Shown: piece after piece, positions 26,107 through 34,200 of the stretch | How the letters are laid out: the number at the start of each line of letters is the position of its first letter | Numbering within the stretch: position 1 is the first letter of the stretch | Assembly (NCBI GenBank): GCA_049965615.1 | Contig: JBMFWD010000002.1 | Coordinates: 62,001 to 126,000, forward strand | DNA: 64,000 nucleotides | Direction: 5' to 3' | From: Acidobacterium sp049965615 | GTDB taxonomy: Bacteria; Acidobacteriota; Terriglobia; Terriglobales; Acidobacteriaceae | Made by a program: the position numbers and the translations under genes | Notes under the pieces: generated by a model | Told to the model about the DNA's origin: nothing | Database searches by the model: none | The model's input: only the letters and a program-made list of their open reading frames with translations

Positions 26107-27210
26107 CTAAATAAGATTCTCGCGTCCCTGCCTCGCGAGCTCTTTCACCACTTTGCCTACATCCTGCGCGTGTTGCCGGGTCGTTATCAGCAGAGCGTCG
26201 GCGGTTTCCACCACCACCAGGTTTTCCACGCCCACCAGCGCCACCATCTTGCCGGTGCTGTAAACGTAATTGCCCCGCGCCTCCATGAGCACAGGGTCCG
26301 GCGTGTCCAGAACATTCTCGTTCTCGTCGCCGAGTCCCTGTTCCAGCTTGTGTTCGTACAGCGCCGACCATGATCCCAGGTCGTTCCAGCCGAATTCCGC
26401 CGGAATGCAATACAGCTTCGACCGCTGCCCGCCCTTGGCCGAGCGCGGCTCCAGAATGGCGTAATCCACGCTGATGTTTTCGCACTGCGGATACAGCCGC
26501 GCGAACACCTCCGCGAACTGCGGCGTGCCATAGGCGGCGGCAATCTCTTCCAGCAGCGGAGCCATCTCCGGCAGGTGCTCGCGCACCGCGTTGACCAGCG
26601 TCTTTGCCTGCCATACAAAAATGCCGCTGTTCCAGAAGTAGTTGCCCGCGGCCACAAATTCCTCGGCCCGCTCGCGGTTTGGCTTCTCGGTAAACCGCCG
26701 CACGTGCATGATTCCGTCGCGCAGTTGCGCGCCCGTTTCAATGTAGCCGTAGCCGGTCTCGGCATGCGTGGGGTGAATCCCCAGCACCACCATGTTCGCG
26801 TCTTCCGTGGCCAGCGCAATCGCCGCGCGCAGCGTTTTCACAAACGCCGCTTCCTGACCCACCACATGGTCGGAAGGGAAGATGCCCAGCACTGACTCCG
26901 GCGCAACCTTCTCCAGCAAAAAGGCCGCCAGCCCCGCCGCCGGAGCCGTGTTCCTTGCCGCCGGCTCGCAAATCACGCGTTCCCGGGGCAGCACGTCGAG
27001 CTGCTGCGTGATGGTTCCGGCCAGCAGGTCGTTCGTAATCACCCACATCTTGTCCTGGCCGGCCAGTGGGAGCAGCCGGTCCATGGTTTGCTGAATCATG
27101 CTGCGCTCGCCATCGAGCGCCAGCACCTGCTTGGCTGCCGAACGGCGGCTCCGTGGCCAGAACCGCGTGCCGCTTCCGCCCGCAAGAATAATCGGTCGAA
27201 AATCAATCAT
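26107..27210 (-). CDS. manC: mannose-1-phosphate guanylyltransferase
   Basis: The 367-aa cytoplasmic nucleotidyltransferase makes GDP-mannose from Man-1-P and GTP. It has the signature ILAGGSGTRFWPRSR (8-22) and an FPSDHVV metal-binding motif (around 120). The sugar region ETGYGYIE precedes FTEKPNRERA, and NSGIFVW and SVDYAILE follow. It lacks the C-terminal isomerase domain of the long bifunctional ManC, matching a separate manA gene 18 bases upstream. Product use is likely cell-surface glycans, inferred from nearby glycosyltransferases. Confidence 0.94.
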   Translation of the reverse strand: MIDFRPIILAGGSGTRFWPRSRRSAAKQVLALDGERSMIQQTMDRLLPLAGQDKMWVITNDLLAGTITQQLDVLPRERVICEPAARNTAPAAGLAAFLLEKVAPESVLGIFPSDHVVGQEAAFVKTLRAAIALATEDANMVVLGIHPTHAETGYGYIETGAQLRDGIMHVRRFTEKPNRERAEEFVAAGNYFWNSGIFVWQAKTLVNAVREHLPEMAPLLEEIAAAYGTPQFAEVFARLYPQCENISVDYAILEPRSAKGGQRSKLYCIPAEFGWNDLGSWSALYEHKLEQGLGDENENVLDTPDPVLMEARGNYVYSTGKMVALVGVENLVVVETADALLITTRQHAQDVGKVVKELARQGRENLI

Positions 27211-27228
27211 GGAGTTAATGTCTAGCTT

Positions 27229-28173
27229 CTAGACTGCACAAGGCGCAATATGAATTATTTCCGATGCACCGCCGCTGCTAACCTTGGATGCAAAACCAGC
27301 CGGAATCACCGCCAGTTGATTGCGCTTCAGTTCAAATTCCTCAAAGCCCTCACCGCCCAGCATGACTGCGCCATCCCGGCAGAAGAGCATCTGCACGGCC
27401 CTGGAAGGCGCACACAGCTCCGCCGGAGCTTCACCCGCTGCCAGCTGCCATCGCTCCATCACAAAATAGTGCTCGCGGATCAGTACCGTGTGGTTACCTT
27501 CCGCAACCGGCTGCACCTTGCCCGCACGCGTCTGCAGCCGCGTTGCCTGCAGCGACTTCTCCACATGCAGCTCGCGCCCGCGGCCGTAGTCATACATCCG
27601 GTAGGTCAAATCGCTCGACTGCTGCGTCTCCAGCAGCACCGCTCCCGGCCCAATCGCGTGTACCGTGCCCGCGTCTACATAAATCATGTCGCCGGTCTCA
27701 ACAGGTAACCATCTCAGATATTTCTCCAGCGTCTCATCGGCAATCCCCGCGCGAACCTGGTCGAGCGTCGTACCGTCCACCAGCCCCAGAGCAACCGTGG
27801 CGTCCGGCGAGGCTTCCAGCGCATACCAGCACTCCGTCTTGCCGCGCGGAAACCCATACTCCTGCGCCAGCGCATCGTCCGGATGCACCTGCACGCTCAG
27901 TTTTTCCCTGGGGAACAAAATCTTCACCAGCAGCGGAAACTCACCCGCCGCCGCGGCTTCGCCGAGCAGCCCCTGCATGTGGTCGGCGGTAATGGCCTTC
28001 AGCGAGTGGCCGGCATGAGGGCCGGTTTCTGCAACGCACATTTCGCCAGTCAGCCAAACCTCGCCAATCGGCTCTCCCGAGGTCTGGTAATCGAACCACG
28101 GACGCAAATCACGAAAACCCCATGGCCGCGTGCGAAAGTAAGGCGCCATGCGAAAGGGACCCAATGTACTCAT
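27229..28173 (-). CDS. manA: mannose-6-phosphate isomerase, class I
   Basis: The 314-aa zinc-dependent cupin enzyme converts F6P to mannose-6-P. Zinc and active-site motifs are visible: FPLLVKILFPREKLSVQVHPDD (around 80-100, with HPDD), the Glu in GKTECWYAL, YVDAGTVHAIGPG and LLETQQSSDLTYRMYDYGR. It is the first gene of the manA-manC-manB group, 18 bases before manC, so one transcript is likely. The short form is common among acidobacteria and Bacillus-type enzymes. Confidence 0.93.
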   Translation of the reverse strand: MSTLGPFRMAPYFRTRPWGFRDLRPWFDYQTSGEPIGEVWLTGEMCVAETGPHAGHSLKAITADHMQGLLGEAAAAGEFPLLVKILFPREKLSVQVHPDDALAQEYGFPRGKTECWYALEASPDATVALGLVDGTTLDQVRAGIADETLEKYLRWLPVETGDMIYVDAGTVHAIGPGAVLLETQQSSDLTYRMYDYGRGRELHVEKSLQATRLQTRAGKVQPVAEGNHTVLIREHYFVMERWQLAAGEAPAELCAPSRAVQMLFCRDGAVMLGGEGFEEFELKRNQLAVIPAGFASKVSSGGASEIIHIAPCAV

Positions 28174-28245
28174 ACAACAAGTATGCCTCAGGCTCCCGTT
28201 CTTTCATGCCCTCGCCGGTGGCATCGCCAGGGCGCAAAAAAAATA

Positions 28246-28264
28246 GGGAGCCATGACGGCTCCC
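28246..28264 (-). terminator. intrinsic terminator of the beta-propeller gene
   Basis: Hairpin GGGAGCC-ATGAC-GGCTCCC followed leftward by a long U-run (complement of AAAAAAAATA at 28236-28245), 30 bases after the stop at 28294. Confidence 0.88.
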
Positions 28265-28293
28265 CGTTGCAGTGGAGATATTTTTGCCTCTGG

Positions 28294-29337
28294 TTACTTT
28301 TCCAGTTCAATCACCGTGAAGGAATTGGGCACCGCCGTCGGCCACGGGTGCGGATGCGCCGCCGTCGGCTTGGGCCGCGGTCCAAACTTCACCGTCACCG
28401 TGTAAAGCCGGCTGCCGCCGGGCATCATCGCCATGGTGCGCGCTCCCTTTTCCGTCTTCACCGTCTCCACGTGGGAGTAGTGGTCCGGCGAGTCTTCGTG
28501 GATCACCCACATTTCGCCGGACCCGCCCGTGCTGGTGAGCACGTACTGGTCCTTCGCGTCGAAGCGCGCCGCGTCCGGTCCATCGCCAATCTTCGGTGTC
28601 GCCACCACCTTGCCGGTCTCCGCGTTCACCACCGCCATCAGGCCGTTGTCGCACACCGAAAACAGCCGCTCATGCGGAATATCAATCGCCAGCCCGGACG
28701 GATACTTGCACGGCGCTACCGGCCACACCGCTGTAATCTGGTGCGACTTTGCATTGATGCGCACAATCTCGCTCTTGCTCTCAATGTTGTCGTAGATGTT
28801 GCCCTTGCCGTCCGAGACGGGAAACTCCGGCTTGCCCGGCAGCGCGACCGTCGCCACAACCTTCTTCGTGGCTGCGTCAATCACCGTCGCCGAGTCGCTG
28901 CGGCCGTTGAAGGCCCACACCGTGTTCGTGTAGGGGTCATAGGTGTCCCCGTCCGGCCCATTGCCCGCCGGAACCGTACCCTCAATCTTGTTGGTCTTGC
29001 GGTTGAAATACGCCACGTCATTGGCCCCGCCGTCCGTCACAAATCCCGTCACGCCATCTTTGGCGAAGACCACCCCGTGGGTGCCCTTCAGCCCGGTCAT
29101 GTCCGCAATCACATGCCCCGTGTACGGATTGAGCACCATCACGTGATTGCCGCGCGTGATGTAAAGGTCGTGCGACACCGGATCGATACTCATGTAATCC
29201 CACCAGCCGGCTCCACCCACGTGCCAGCGCGCCGCCACATGGTAGGGCTTCTGCGCATTCGCCGCGGGAGCCGCCGCCAGTCCCAGCAGCGCCGCTGCCG
29301 CCAGCGCGCCCTGCCACCAACCTGTTCCAATCTTCAT
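28294..29337 (-). CDS. secreted YncE/YVTN-type beta-propeller protein
   Basis: 347 aa from the ATG at 29337; GGAGG lies 6 bases upstream, which rules out the GTG further out. A signal peptide is cleaved near ANAQ (about 29). The rest is a series of 40-residue blades with recurring patterns such as YDPYTNTVWAFN, VIDAATKKVVATVALPG and VVNAETGKVVATPKIGDGPD, typical of YVTN-repeat/NHL-like propellers. A periplasmic or extracellular binding role is inferred; no catalytic residues are evident. Single-gene unit with a terminator. Confidence 0.85.
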   Translation of the reverse strand: MKIGTGWWQGALAAAALLGLAAAPAANAQKPYHVAARWHVGGAGWWDYMSIDPVSHDLYITRGNHVMVLNPYTGHVIADMTGLKGTHGVVFAKDGVTGFVTDGGANDVAYFNRKTNKIEGTVPAGNGPDGDTYDPYTNTVWAFNGRSDSATVIDAATKKVVATVALPGKPEFPVSDGKGNIYDNIESKSEIVRINAKSHQITAVWPVAPCKYPSGLAIDIPHERLFSVCDNGLMAVVNAETGKVVATPKIGDGPDAARFDAKDQYVLTSTGGSGEMWVIHEDSPDHYSHVETVKTEKGARTMAMMPGGSRLYTVTVKFGPRPKPTAAHPHPWPTAVPNSFTVIELEK

Positions 29338-29602
29338 CGTTGCCTCCACGATTTCGGAATCAAACCACCGCTCATCCTACGGGAAGATCATGAAGAGAGC
29401 CTGAAGGCTGCGCAGGGGCTTTCCGTCTCCTCAAATTCACCGGAAAATGACCACTTTTCTTCCCGTTCCGGCATCCATTCCCCCAGAAAGTATTTTTCAT
29501 TCGCGCGTAGTCTTCCGGGCCTCCGGTTACGTCCATAATGCGTAGCAAAGGTAATATAAAGGTCCACAGCAACTTGTGCCATCGCATGCGGGTTCAACCG
29601 TC
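29338..29602. other. intergenic region upstream of hpnI
   Basis: About 265 bases between divergent genes. It holds the leftward promoter of the propeller gene and a rightward AT-rich patch (GGTAATATAAAGG near 29555-29567) that could be a -10 region for the hpnI leader. No protein-coding signal is convincing. Confidence 0.4.
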
Positions 29603-29628
29603 TGCGGCTTTTGGCCGCACCTTTTTTT
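29603..29628 (+). terminator. intrinsic terminator in the hpnI leader (candidate attenuator)
   Basis: Hairpin TGCGGC-TTTTG-GCCGCA followed by CC and seven T, ending only about 20 bases before the hpnI ATG. No gene on the plus strand ends upstream, so transcripts stopped here would be leader RNAs. Function as an attenuator is inference. Confidence 0.65.
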
Positions 29629-29648
29629 GAGGCTCTACGACCAACATC

Positions 29649-30893
29649 ATGCCAATCGCGCTCCTGTTGTTTCCCTCTCTCCGCATCGCGCTGCTGGGAA
29701 TCGCAGCGATTCCGTTCATCTACTACGGGCTGGCTCTATTCAGCTCCCTTCGATTTTTCGCCGCCCGCAAGCCCCGTCCCTCGCAGTCCCGAGCCTCTGA
29801 TGTTCCCTCCTCCGGCGAATTCCTGCCTCCGGTCAGCATCCTCAAGCCCGTCCGCGGCCTCGACCCCGAGGCCTACCAGAACTTTGCCAGCTTCTGCCGC
29901 CTCGACTATCCCGAGTACGAAATCCTCTTCATCGTCGGCGACACCGCCGACCCGGCTTTGCCGGTGATTCAGCGCATCGCATCCGATTTTCCTCACGTCA
30001 ATATCCGCACCATCATCGGATCCGGACGCGAAGCCACCAACGACAAATGCGCCAAGCTCGCCCGCCTCACAGAAGAGGCTGCCTACGAGCACCTCGTCAT
30101 CAATGACAGTGACGTGCGCGTCGAACCCCGGTACCTGCGCCGGCTCATCGCTCCGCTGGCCGACCCTAACGTGGGCGCCGTCACCTGCCTCTACGCGCCC
30201 GACCAGAACTTCTCCGAGAAAGCCACCTGGGTCCAGAACCTGCAGGAAGCCGGCATGCTTTCCGACTTTTACCCCGGTCTCTTCGTCGCCAAAGAACTGG
30301 ACGGCATCAAGTTCGCCCTCGGCCCCACTATCGCCACCCGCGTCTCCAACCTTCGCGAGTTCGGCGGCTACGCCGCCATTGAAAACCGCCCCGCCGACGA
30401 CCTGCTCATCGGCCGCCTCATCGCCGAGCAGGGCAGGGAAGTCGTCCTGCTGCCCTACGTGGTCAACACTGTGCCCGACTTTCAATCTTTCGGCGAGCTC
30501 TTCTTCAAGCGTCTTCGCTGGATGACCGTCATGCGGCACATGCGTCCTGCCGGCCATCTGGGGCTCATCTTTACCCTTGGCCTGCCGTGGACCATCCTCG
30601 CGCTCGCGCTTGCGCCCAATGCGGAGATCGCCCTCAGCTTCCTCTTTGCCTATCTGTTTGTCCGGTCGCTGCTCACCGTGATCGTCGGCGGTGGATTACA
30701 CCAGCGCGGCCTCTGGAAGCAGATCCTCATGGTGCCGCTCTGGGATGCCGTGGCAACGGCGATCTGGGGCGGCAGCCTCTTTCGTCGTACCATCCGCTGG
30801 CGCGGCCACGATTACGTCATCGTCAACGGGCAACTGGTTCCTGCTCGATCTCAGGACGCATTGGCTGCGGCTGCTCAGCACGTGGAGCGCTAG
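29649..30893 (+). CDS. hpnI: HpnI-type hopanoid / ceramide-glucosyltransferase-like GT2/GT21 enzyme
   Basis: The 414-aa membrane glycosyltransferase has an N-terminal membrane helix (7-35), then PPVSILKPVRGLD (about 58-70), DYPEYEILFIVGD, NDKCAKLARL, the DSDVRV acidic motif (about 154-159) and a late RLRWMTVMRHMRP (Q/RXXRW-like) motif. Two or three C-terminal membrane helices follow. This matches HpnI, which adds GlcNAc to bacteriohopanetetrol; plain ceramide-type glucosyltransferases are the alternative. Its 3' end overlaps the convergent radical SAM gene by 71 bases. A terminator-like hairpin sits just before its start. Confidence 0.82.
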   Translation: MPIALLLFPSLRIALLGIAAIPFIYYGLALFSSLRFFAARKPRPSQSRASDVPSSGEFLPPVSILKPVRGLDPEAYQNFASFCRLDYPEYEILFIVGDTADPALPVIQRIASDFPHVNIRTIIGSGREATNDKCAKLARLTEEAAYEHLVINDSDVRVEPRYLRRLIAPLADPNVGAVTCLYAPDQNFSEKATWVQNLQEAGMLSDFYPGLFVAKELDGIKFALGPTIATRVSNLREFGGYAAIENRPADDLLIGRLIAEQGREVVLLPYVVNTVPDFQSFGELFFKRLRWMTVMRHMRPAGHLGLIFTLGLPWTILALALAPNAEIALSFLFAYLFVRSLLTVIVGGGLHQRGLWKQILMVPLWDAVATAIWGGSLFRRTIRWRGHDYVIVNGQLVPARSQDALAAAAQHVER

Positions 30894-31929
30894 GCCGCGG
30901 CTTGTTTCCGCCGCCAATCAGTTGGCTCAGCTCATAAAATCCGCTGGCGAAGGCATGCTTCATCGCCAGCGACGACTCCACCCCGCACGTGCAGCCCGGG
31001 CACTCGCGACGCACCATGGCCTCGGCCTGCCGGCGATACGCCTCTGACGCCAGCACCTCGCCGAGGCTCGTCTCCACAATGTTGCCCACCGGCGGCAACG
31101 GATAGCACCCCGTCAGCACATCGCCATTCGACAGCACGAATACCTGTAGATAGCCCAGCACGCAGGCCGGCTCGTCCAGCGGCTCGTGGCCATAGTACTT
31201 GCGCAGGTATTCCACCTCGAACTCCGGCCGCTGCATCGTCTCGCGCGCAAACTTCGCCACCTGCTGCGCGGCCTGCTTCTTCGGCCACAGCGTTGCCAGG
31301 TCCGCATTCGCGAGGAAAAACAAATTCCGGCTCAGGATGTTGTACCCCAGCCCCGCGCCCAGCTCCCGCGCCACCTCGGCCAGCCGCTCCAGCTCGCCGG
31401 CAGACTCGCCATTCAGCGTCACGGAAAACGAAACCTTCTTGCCTTCCAGCGCGCGAATGCCGCGAATCGCCTGGTCGAAATACCCATCCACGCCGCGAAT
31501 GCGGTCATTCGTCTCCGGCATGCCGTCAATCGAAACATTCACATGTGTAATGGGGGATGCGTTGATCTTTTCCTGGAAGCGCTCCAGCAGCAGCCCGTTC
31601 GTCTGGATGACCACCTGCTTCAGCTCGCGCGCCCGCGACCGCTCCAGCACGTCGAACAGGTCTTTGCGGATCAGCGGCTCGCCGCCGGTCAGCCGCAGCG
31701 TGCCAATCCCCAGATCCACAATCTCATCGATCAGCCGCACCGCCCGCCCGGTGGTGATCTCGTCCTTCCAGCGCGTCTTCCAATAGTCACAGCTCACGCA
31801 TCGCGCCTGGCAGTTTTCCGTCAGCTTGATATGCGCGGAGAGCGGATGAATTGCTTTGGGAAGCAGGCCGGGCACAAACTGGCTGCCCGCCCACACACGC
31901 GGAAGATAGGTAACTGGAACTTGCAACAC
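30823..31929 (-). CDS. radical SAM protein with SPASM-like C-terminal cysteines
   Basis: The 368-aa product carries the radical SAM cluster motif CQARCVSC (CxxxCxxC, about residues 39-46) in KLTENCQARCVSCDYWK, followed by a LTGGEPL motif and a TIM-barrel pattern. The C-terminal third has extra cysteines (PACVLG, GCYPL, CPGCTCG) suited to an auxiliary Fe-S cluster as in SPASM/Twitch enzymes. It lacks a B12 domain and does not resemble HpnH or HpnJ, so a hopanoid role is unproven despite the neighbour. The GTG at 31929 has AGGAG close upstream; a TTG one codon later is possible. Substrate unknown. Confidence 0.8.
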   Translation of the reverse strand: MLQVPVTYLPRVWAGSQFVPGLLPKAIHPLSAHIKLTENCQARCVSCDYWKTRWKDEITTGRAVRLIDEIVDLGIGTLRLTGGEPLIRKDLFDVLERSRARELKQVVIQTNGLLLERFQEKINASPITHVNVSIDGMPETNDRIRGVDGYFDQAIRGIRALEGKKVSFSVTLNGESAGELERLAEVARELGAGLGYNILSRNLFFLANADLATLWPKKQAAQQVAKFARETMQRPEFEVEYLRKYYGHEPLDEPACVLGYLQVFVLSNGDVLTGCYPLPPVGNIVETSLGEVLASEAYRRQAEAMVRRECPGCTCGVESSLAMKHAFASGFYELSQLIGGGNKPRPSAPRAEQPQPMRPEIEQEPVAR

Positions 31930-32240
31930 TCAACTCCTGAACCGTGAAGTTCTTCTTATTCGCCTTACGGCGGCAATCCGATCATGGAACCTTGCCGTAA
32001 CCGCTGTTATCACTTTGGATGCGGTAACAAAATACGCCGTTTCTGCTTCTTTGTGTTCTATTACTGCGATTGTCTAACTTCCACGCAATGCCCTTCGGTA
32101 CACAATCCCATCTCCACGCAGCCTGAAAAATGCATCGAAATTGAACCGAGTGTATCCCCACCCCCTGAAAAGTAACGGCGGAATCGGGTAAGTTAGAGGA
32201 TTTTCGGGCGGAAAATGAAACCGGCTTTGCGCACAAAAAA
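31930..32240. other. AT-rich intergenic region
   Basis: About 310 bases, more AT-rich than the genes around it. It contains the leftward promoter for the radical SAM gene and ends in the terminator of the GT39 gene. Small open frames on both strands here have no RBS and no family character. Nothing else is supported. Confidence 0.45.
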
Positions 32241-32285
32241 CTTCCACTTCTTAACTCCATAACTGGCATGGAAAAGAAGTGGAAG
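32241..32285 (-). terminator. intrinsic terminator of the asnB-GT39 unit
   Basis: 12-bp stem, arms CTTCCACTTCTT and AAGAAGTGGAAG with a 21-base loop. Leftward it is followed by a U-run (complement of ACAAAAAA, 32233-32240), just after the GT39 stop at 32308. Confidence 0.8.
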
Positions 32286-32307
32286 CGATAGTTTGTCGGC
32301 TTTCTGT

Positions 32308-34200
32308 TTACTGCGGCGCAAACTCCTCGCCGTGCGGAAACTCAACCGCTTTACCCGGCACCGGCTCATTCGAAAACAGAACCTTGTCCCCGGCCCGGTC
32401 CAGTATGTACAGATGGTCGGCGCCTACCAGCGATACCAGGTCCGCCACCTGCGACTTCTTGGCAAACATGTACCAGCGCTGCGGCTGCTTCCACATCTCC
32501 TGAAACTGCGTGTTGTCGATAAAAGGATCTTCCGTTCGCGGCGAATACGACCCGTACACCAGGTTCATATACCGCCCATTCAGCATCAGCGCCTTGCGGT
32601 CGGTATAGAAAAACAGCGACGAAAAGAAGTAGTAGTGATGGTCGATCATCAGCTTGCCCGGAGGCGAAGCCTTCAGCGTGCGAATCAGCGGACGCGACGA
32701 CATGTATGGATCAAACGTCCCCATGGCCGCGTGCGCCGCCTGGAAGAAGACCACCATCATCAGCGCCACGCCCAGGTAGCTGTTCTTCCATTTCGTGCGC
32801 AGCGTGCTCACTGCGCCAATCAGGAAGGCAAATGCCGCCAGGCCCAGCGGAAACCGCAGGTACGCGAACGAGTCCAGCGTCAGGTCTTCCATGTGGCCCA
32901 GCGAAAGCTTGTAGGCGCTCGGATGCCGCACCAGCGCATGCGAAATATCGCCTGGTGTCGGCACATGCCGCACCGCGATCAGTATCCCGATCGCCGCAAC
33001 CGCGCACGCCGTGCAGATCAACGTCAGCGCGCGCGTGCCCCAGCGCTTCGCCCGGCTCTCCACCAGCAGCGCCGAACCAATCAGCAGCGCCACCGCCGGG
33101 TAAATCGGCATCGAGTAGTACTCCTGCGTCGTCGAGAAGGTGAAGAACACCATCACAAAGGCAATCCAGCACACGGCCAGCAGTCGCGTGCGCCCTGCCC
33201 GGTCCACCGGCTTGTAGCTCAGCTTGAAGGTCGCCGGAATGTACACGCTCCACGGGAACAGCCAGATCAGATTGAACAGCCAGAAAAGGTAGCGCGGCAC
33301 CGTCGCATAGTCACGCGGATAGCGCAGGTTCAAAAAACGCAGCAGTTGCTCGTTGATAAAGAAGAACCAGAAGAACCCGTGCCACTGCCCGGGGATGCTC
33401 TTCATCGTGAACTCAAAATACGGAGGGTTCCGAATCGTGGCCAGGATGTGCCACGGCGCGGCTACCGCCAGCATCACCACCGTCACCAGCACCGGATGCA
33501 GCCGCTTCCACGAATCCCACTTGAAGAGCCGCTTCGTGAAGGCAAAGTACAAAATCCATGCGCCGATGGGGAAGACCACCCCGATCAAACTCTCCAGCAG
33601 CAGTCCCGTGCCAAAGCACACGCCAATCAGCACGGCCCACCATCGCGGATGTTTCACGTCGTCTTCCATCAACCGCAGGAAGGCCCACATGGTGAGAGTA
33701 ATCGTAAGCACGAGAGTTACATTTGGAATCTGGATGCGCGTAAACAGCCACAGCCCGACGCAGGTGGCCATGCACAGGCCCGCGTACAGCCCGGCTTTTC
33801 GCTTCTCGAACGCCCATATCCCGAACCACGCCGTCACCAGGCACAGCCCAATGGCCGAGAGCACCACCGGCACGCGTGCCGACCACGTATGAACGCCAAA
33901 CAGCTCAAAGCTGCCGGCCATCATCCAGTAAATGAGAGGGGGCTTTTCGAGATACGGTACGCCGTCCAGCCGCGCCGTCACCCAGTGGCCAGACTGCATC
34001 ATGTTGACCGCAATCTGCGCCTGCACCGCGTCCACGTCGTCCATCAGCGAGGGCGGCGAAAAAATGCAGCCGATGTAGACGGCTGCGGCAAATAAAAAAA
34101 CGATCCAGGTAACCCGGCTGCGGGCTATCCTGCGCGTTATCCCTTCAGGGCGATCATGGCTGCGCTCGGTCGCAGCTGTGGGGCTGACTGTATCTTCCAT
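32308..34200 (-). CDS. ArnT/PMT-superfamily (GT39-like) membrane glycosyltransferase
   Basis: 630 aa from the ATG at 34200 (start uncertain; the frame opens at 34236). It is polytopic with the periplasmic loop signature DDVDAVQAQIAVNM (an Asp-Asp pair in the expected catalytic place) and YLEKPPLIYW, then about ten membrane helices and a soluble tail. It should transfer a sugar from a polyprenyl-phosphate donor to an envelope acceptor. Its 5' end overlaps the asparagine synthase gene by 64 bases, so translation is probably coupled. It is a paralogue in fold of the enzyme at 13913-15679, but the sequences are clearly different. Confidence 0.83.
   Translation of the reverse strand: MEDTVSPTAATERSHDRPEGITRRIARSRVTWIVFLFAAAVYIGCIFSPPSLMDDVDAVQAQIAVNMMQSGHWVTARLDGVPYLEKPPLIYWMMAGSFELFGVHTWSARVPVVLSAIGLCLVTAWFGIWAFEKRKAGLYAGLCMATCVGLWLFTRIQIPNVTLVLTITLTMWAFLRLMEDDVKHPRWWAVLIGVCFGTGLLLESLIGVVFPIGAWILYFAFTKRLFKWDSWKRLHPVLVTVVMLAVAAPWHILATIRNPPYFEFTMKSIPGQWHGFFWFFFINEQLLRFLNLRYPRDYATVPRYLFWLFNLIWLFPWSVYIPATFKLSYKPVDRAGRTRLLAVCWIAFVMVFFTFSTTQEYYSMPIYPAVALLIGSALLVESRAKRWGTRALTLICTACAVAAIGILIAVRHVPTPGDISHALVRHPSAYKLSLGHMEDLTLDSFAYLRFPLGLAAFAFLIGAVSTLRTKWKNSYLGVALMMVVFFQAAHAAMGTFDPYMSSRPLIRTLKASPPGKLMIDHHYYFFSSLFFYTDRKALMLNGRYMNLVYGSYSPRTEDPFIDNTQFQEMWKQPQRWYMFAKKSQVADLVSLVGADHLYILDRAGDKVLFSNEPVPGKAVEFPHGEEFAPQ

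Noticed and set aside
24594..26114. 506-codon plus-strand ORF opposite the phosphohexomutase gene
   Set aside because: Antisense shadow; the other strand has the phosphoserine loop and DGDADRIG metal motif.
29585..29620. tRNA-like GGGTTCAACC segment in the hpnI leader
   Set aside because: No matching T-stem, anticodon arm or acceptor stem; it is beside a terminator hairpin only.
32293..34095. 600-codon plus-strand ORF opposite the second GT39 gene
   Set aside because: Antisense shadow rich in His/Arg/Gln; no start signal.
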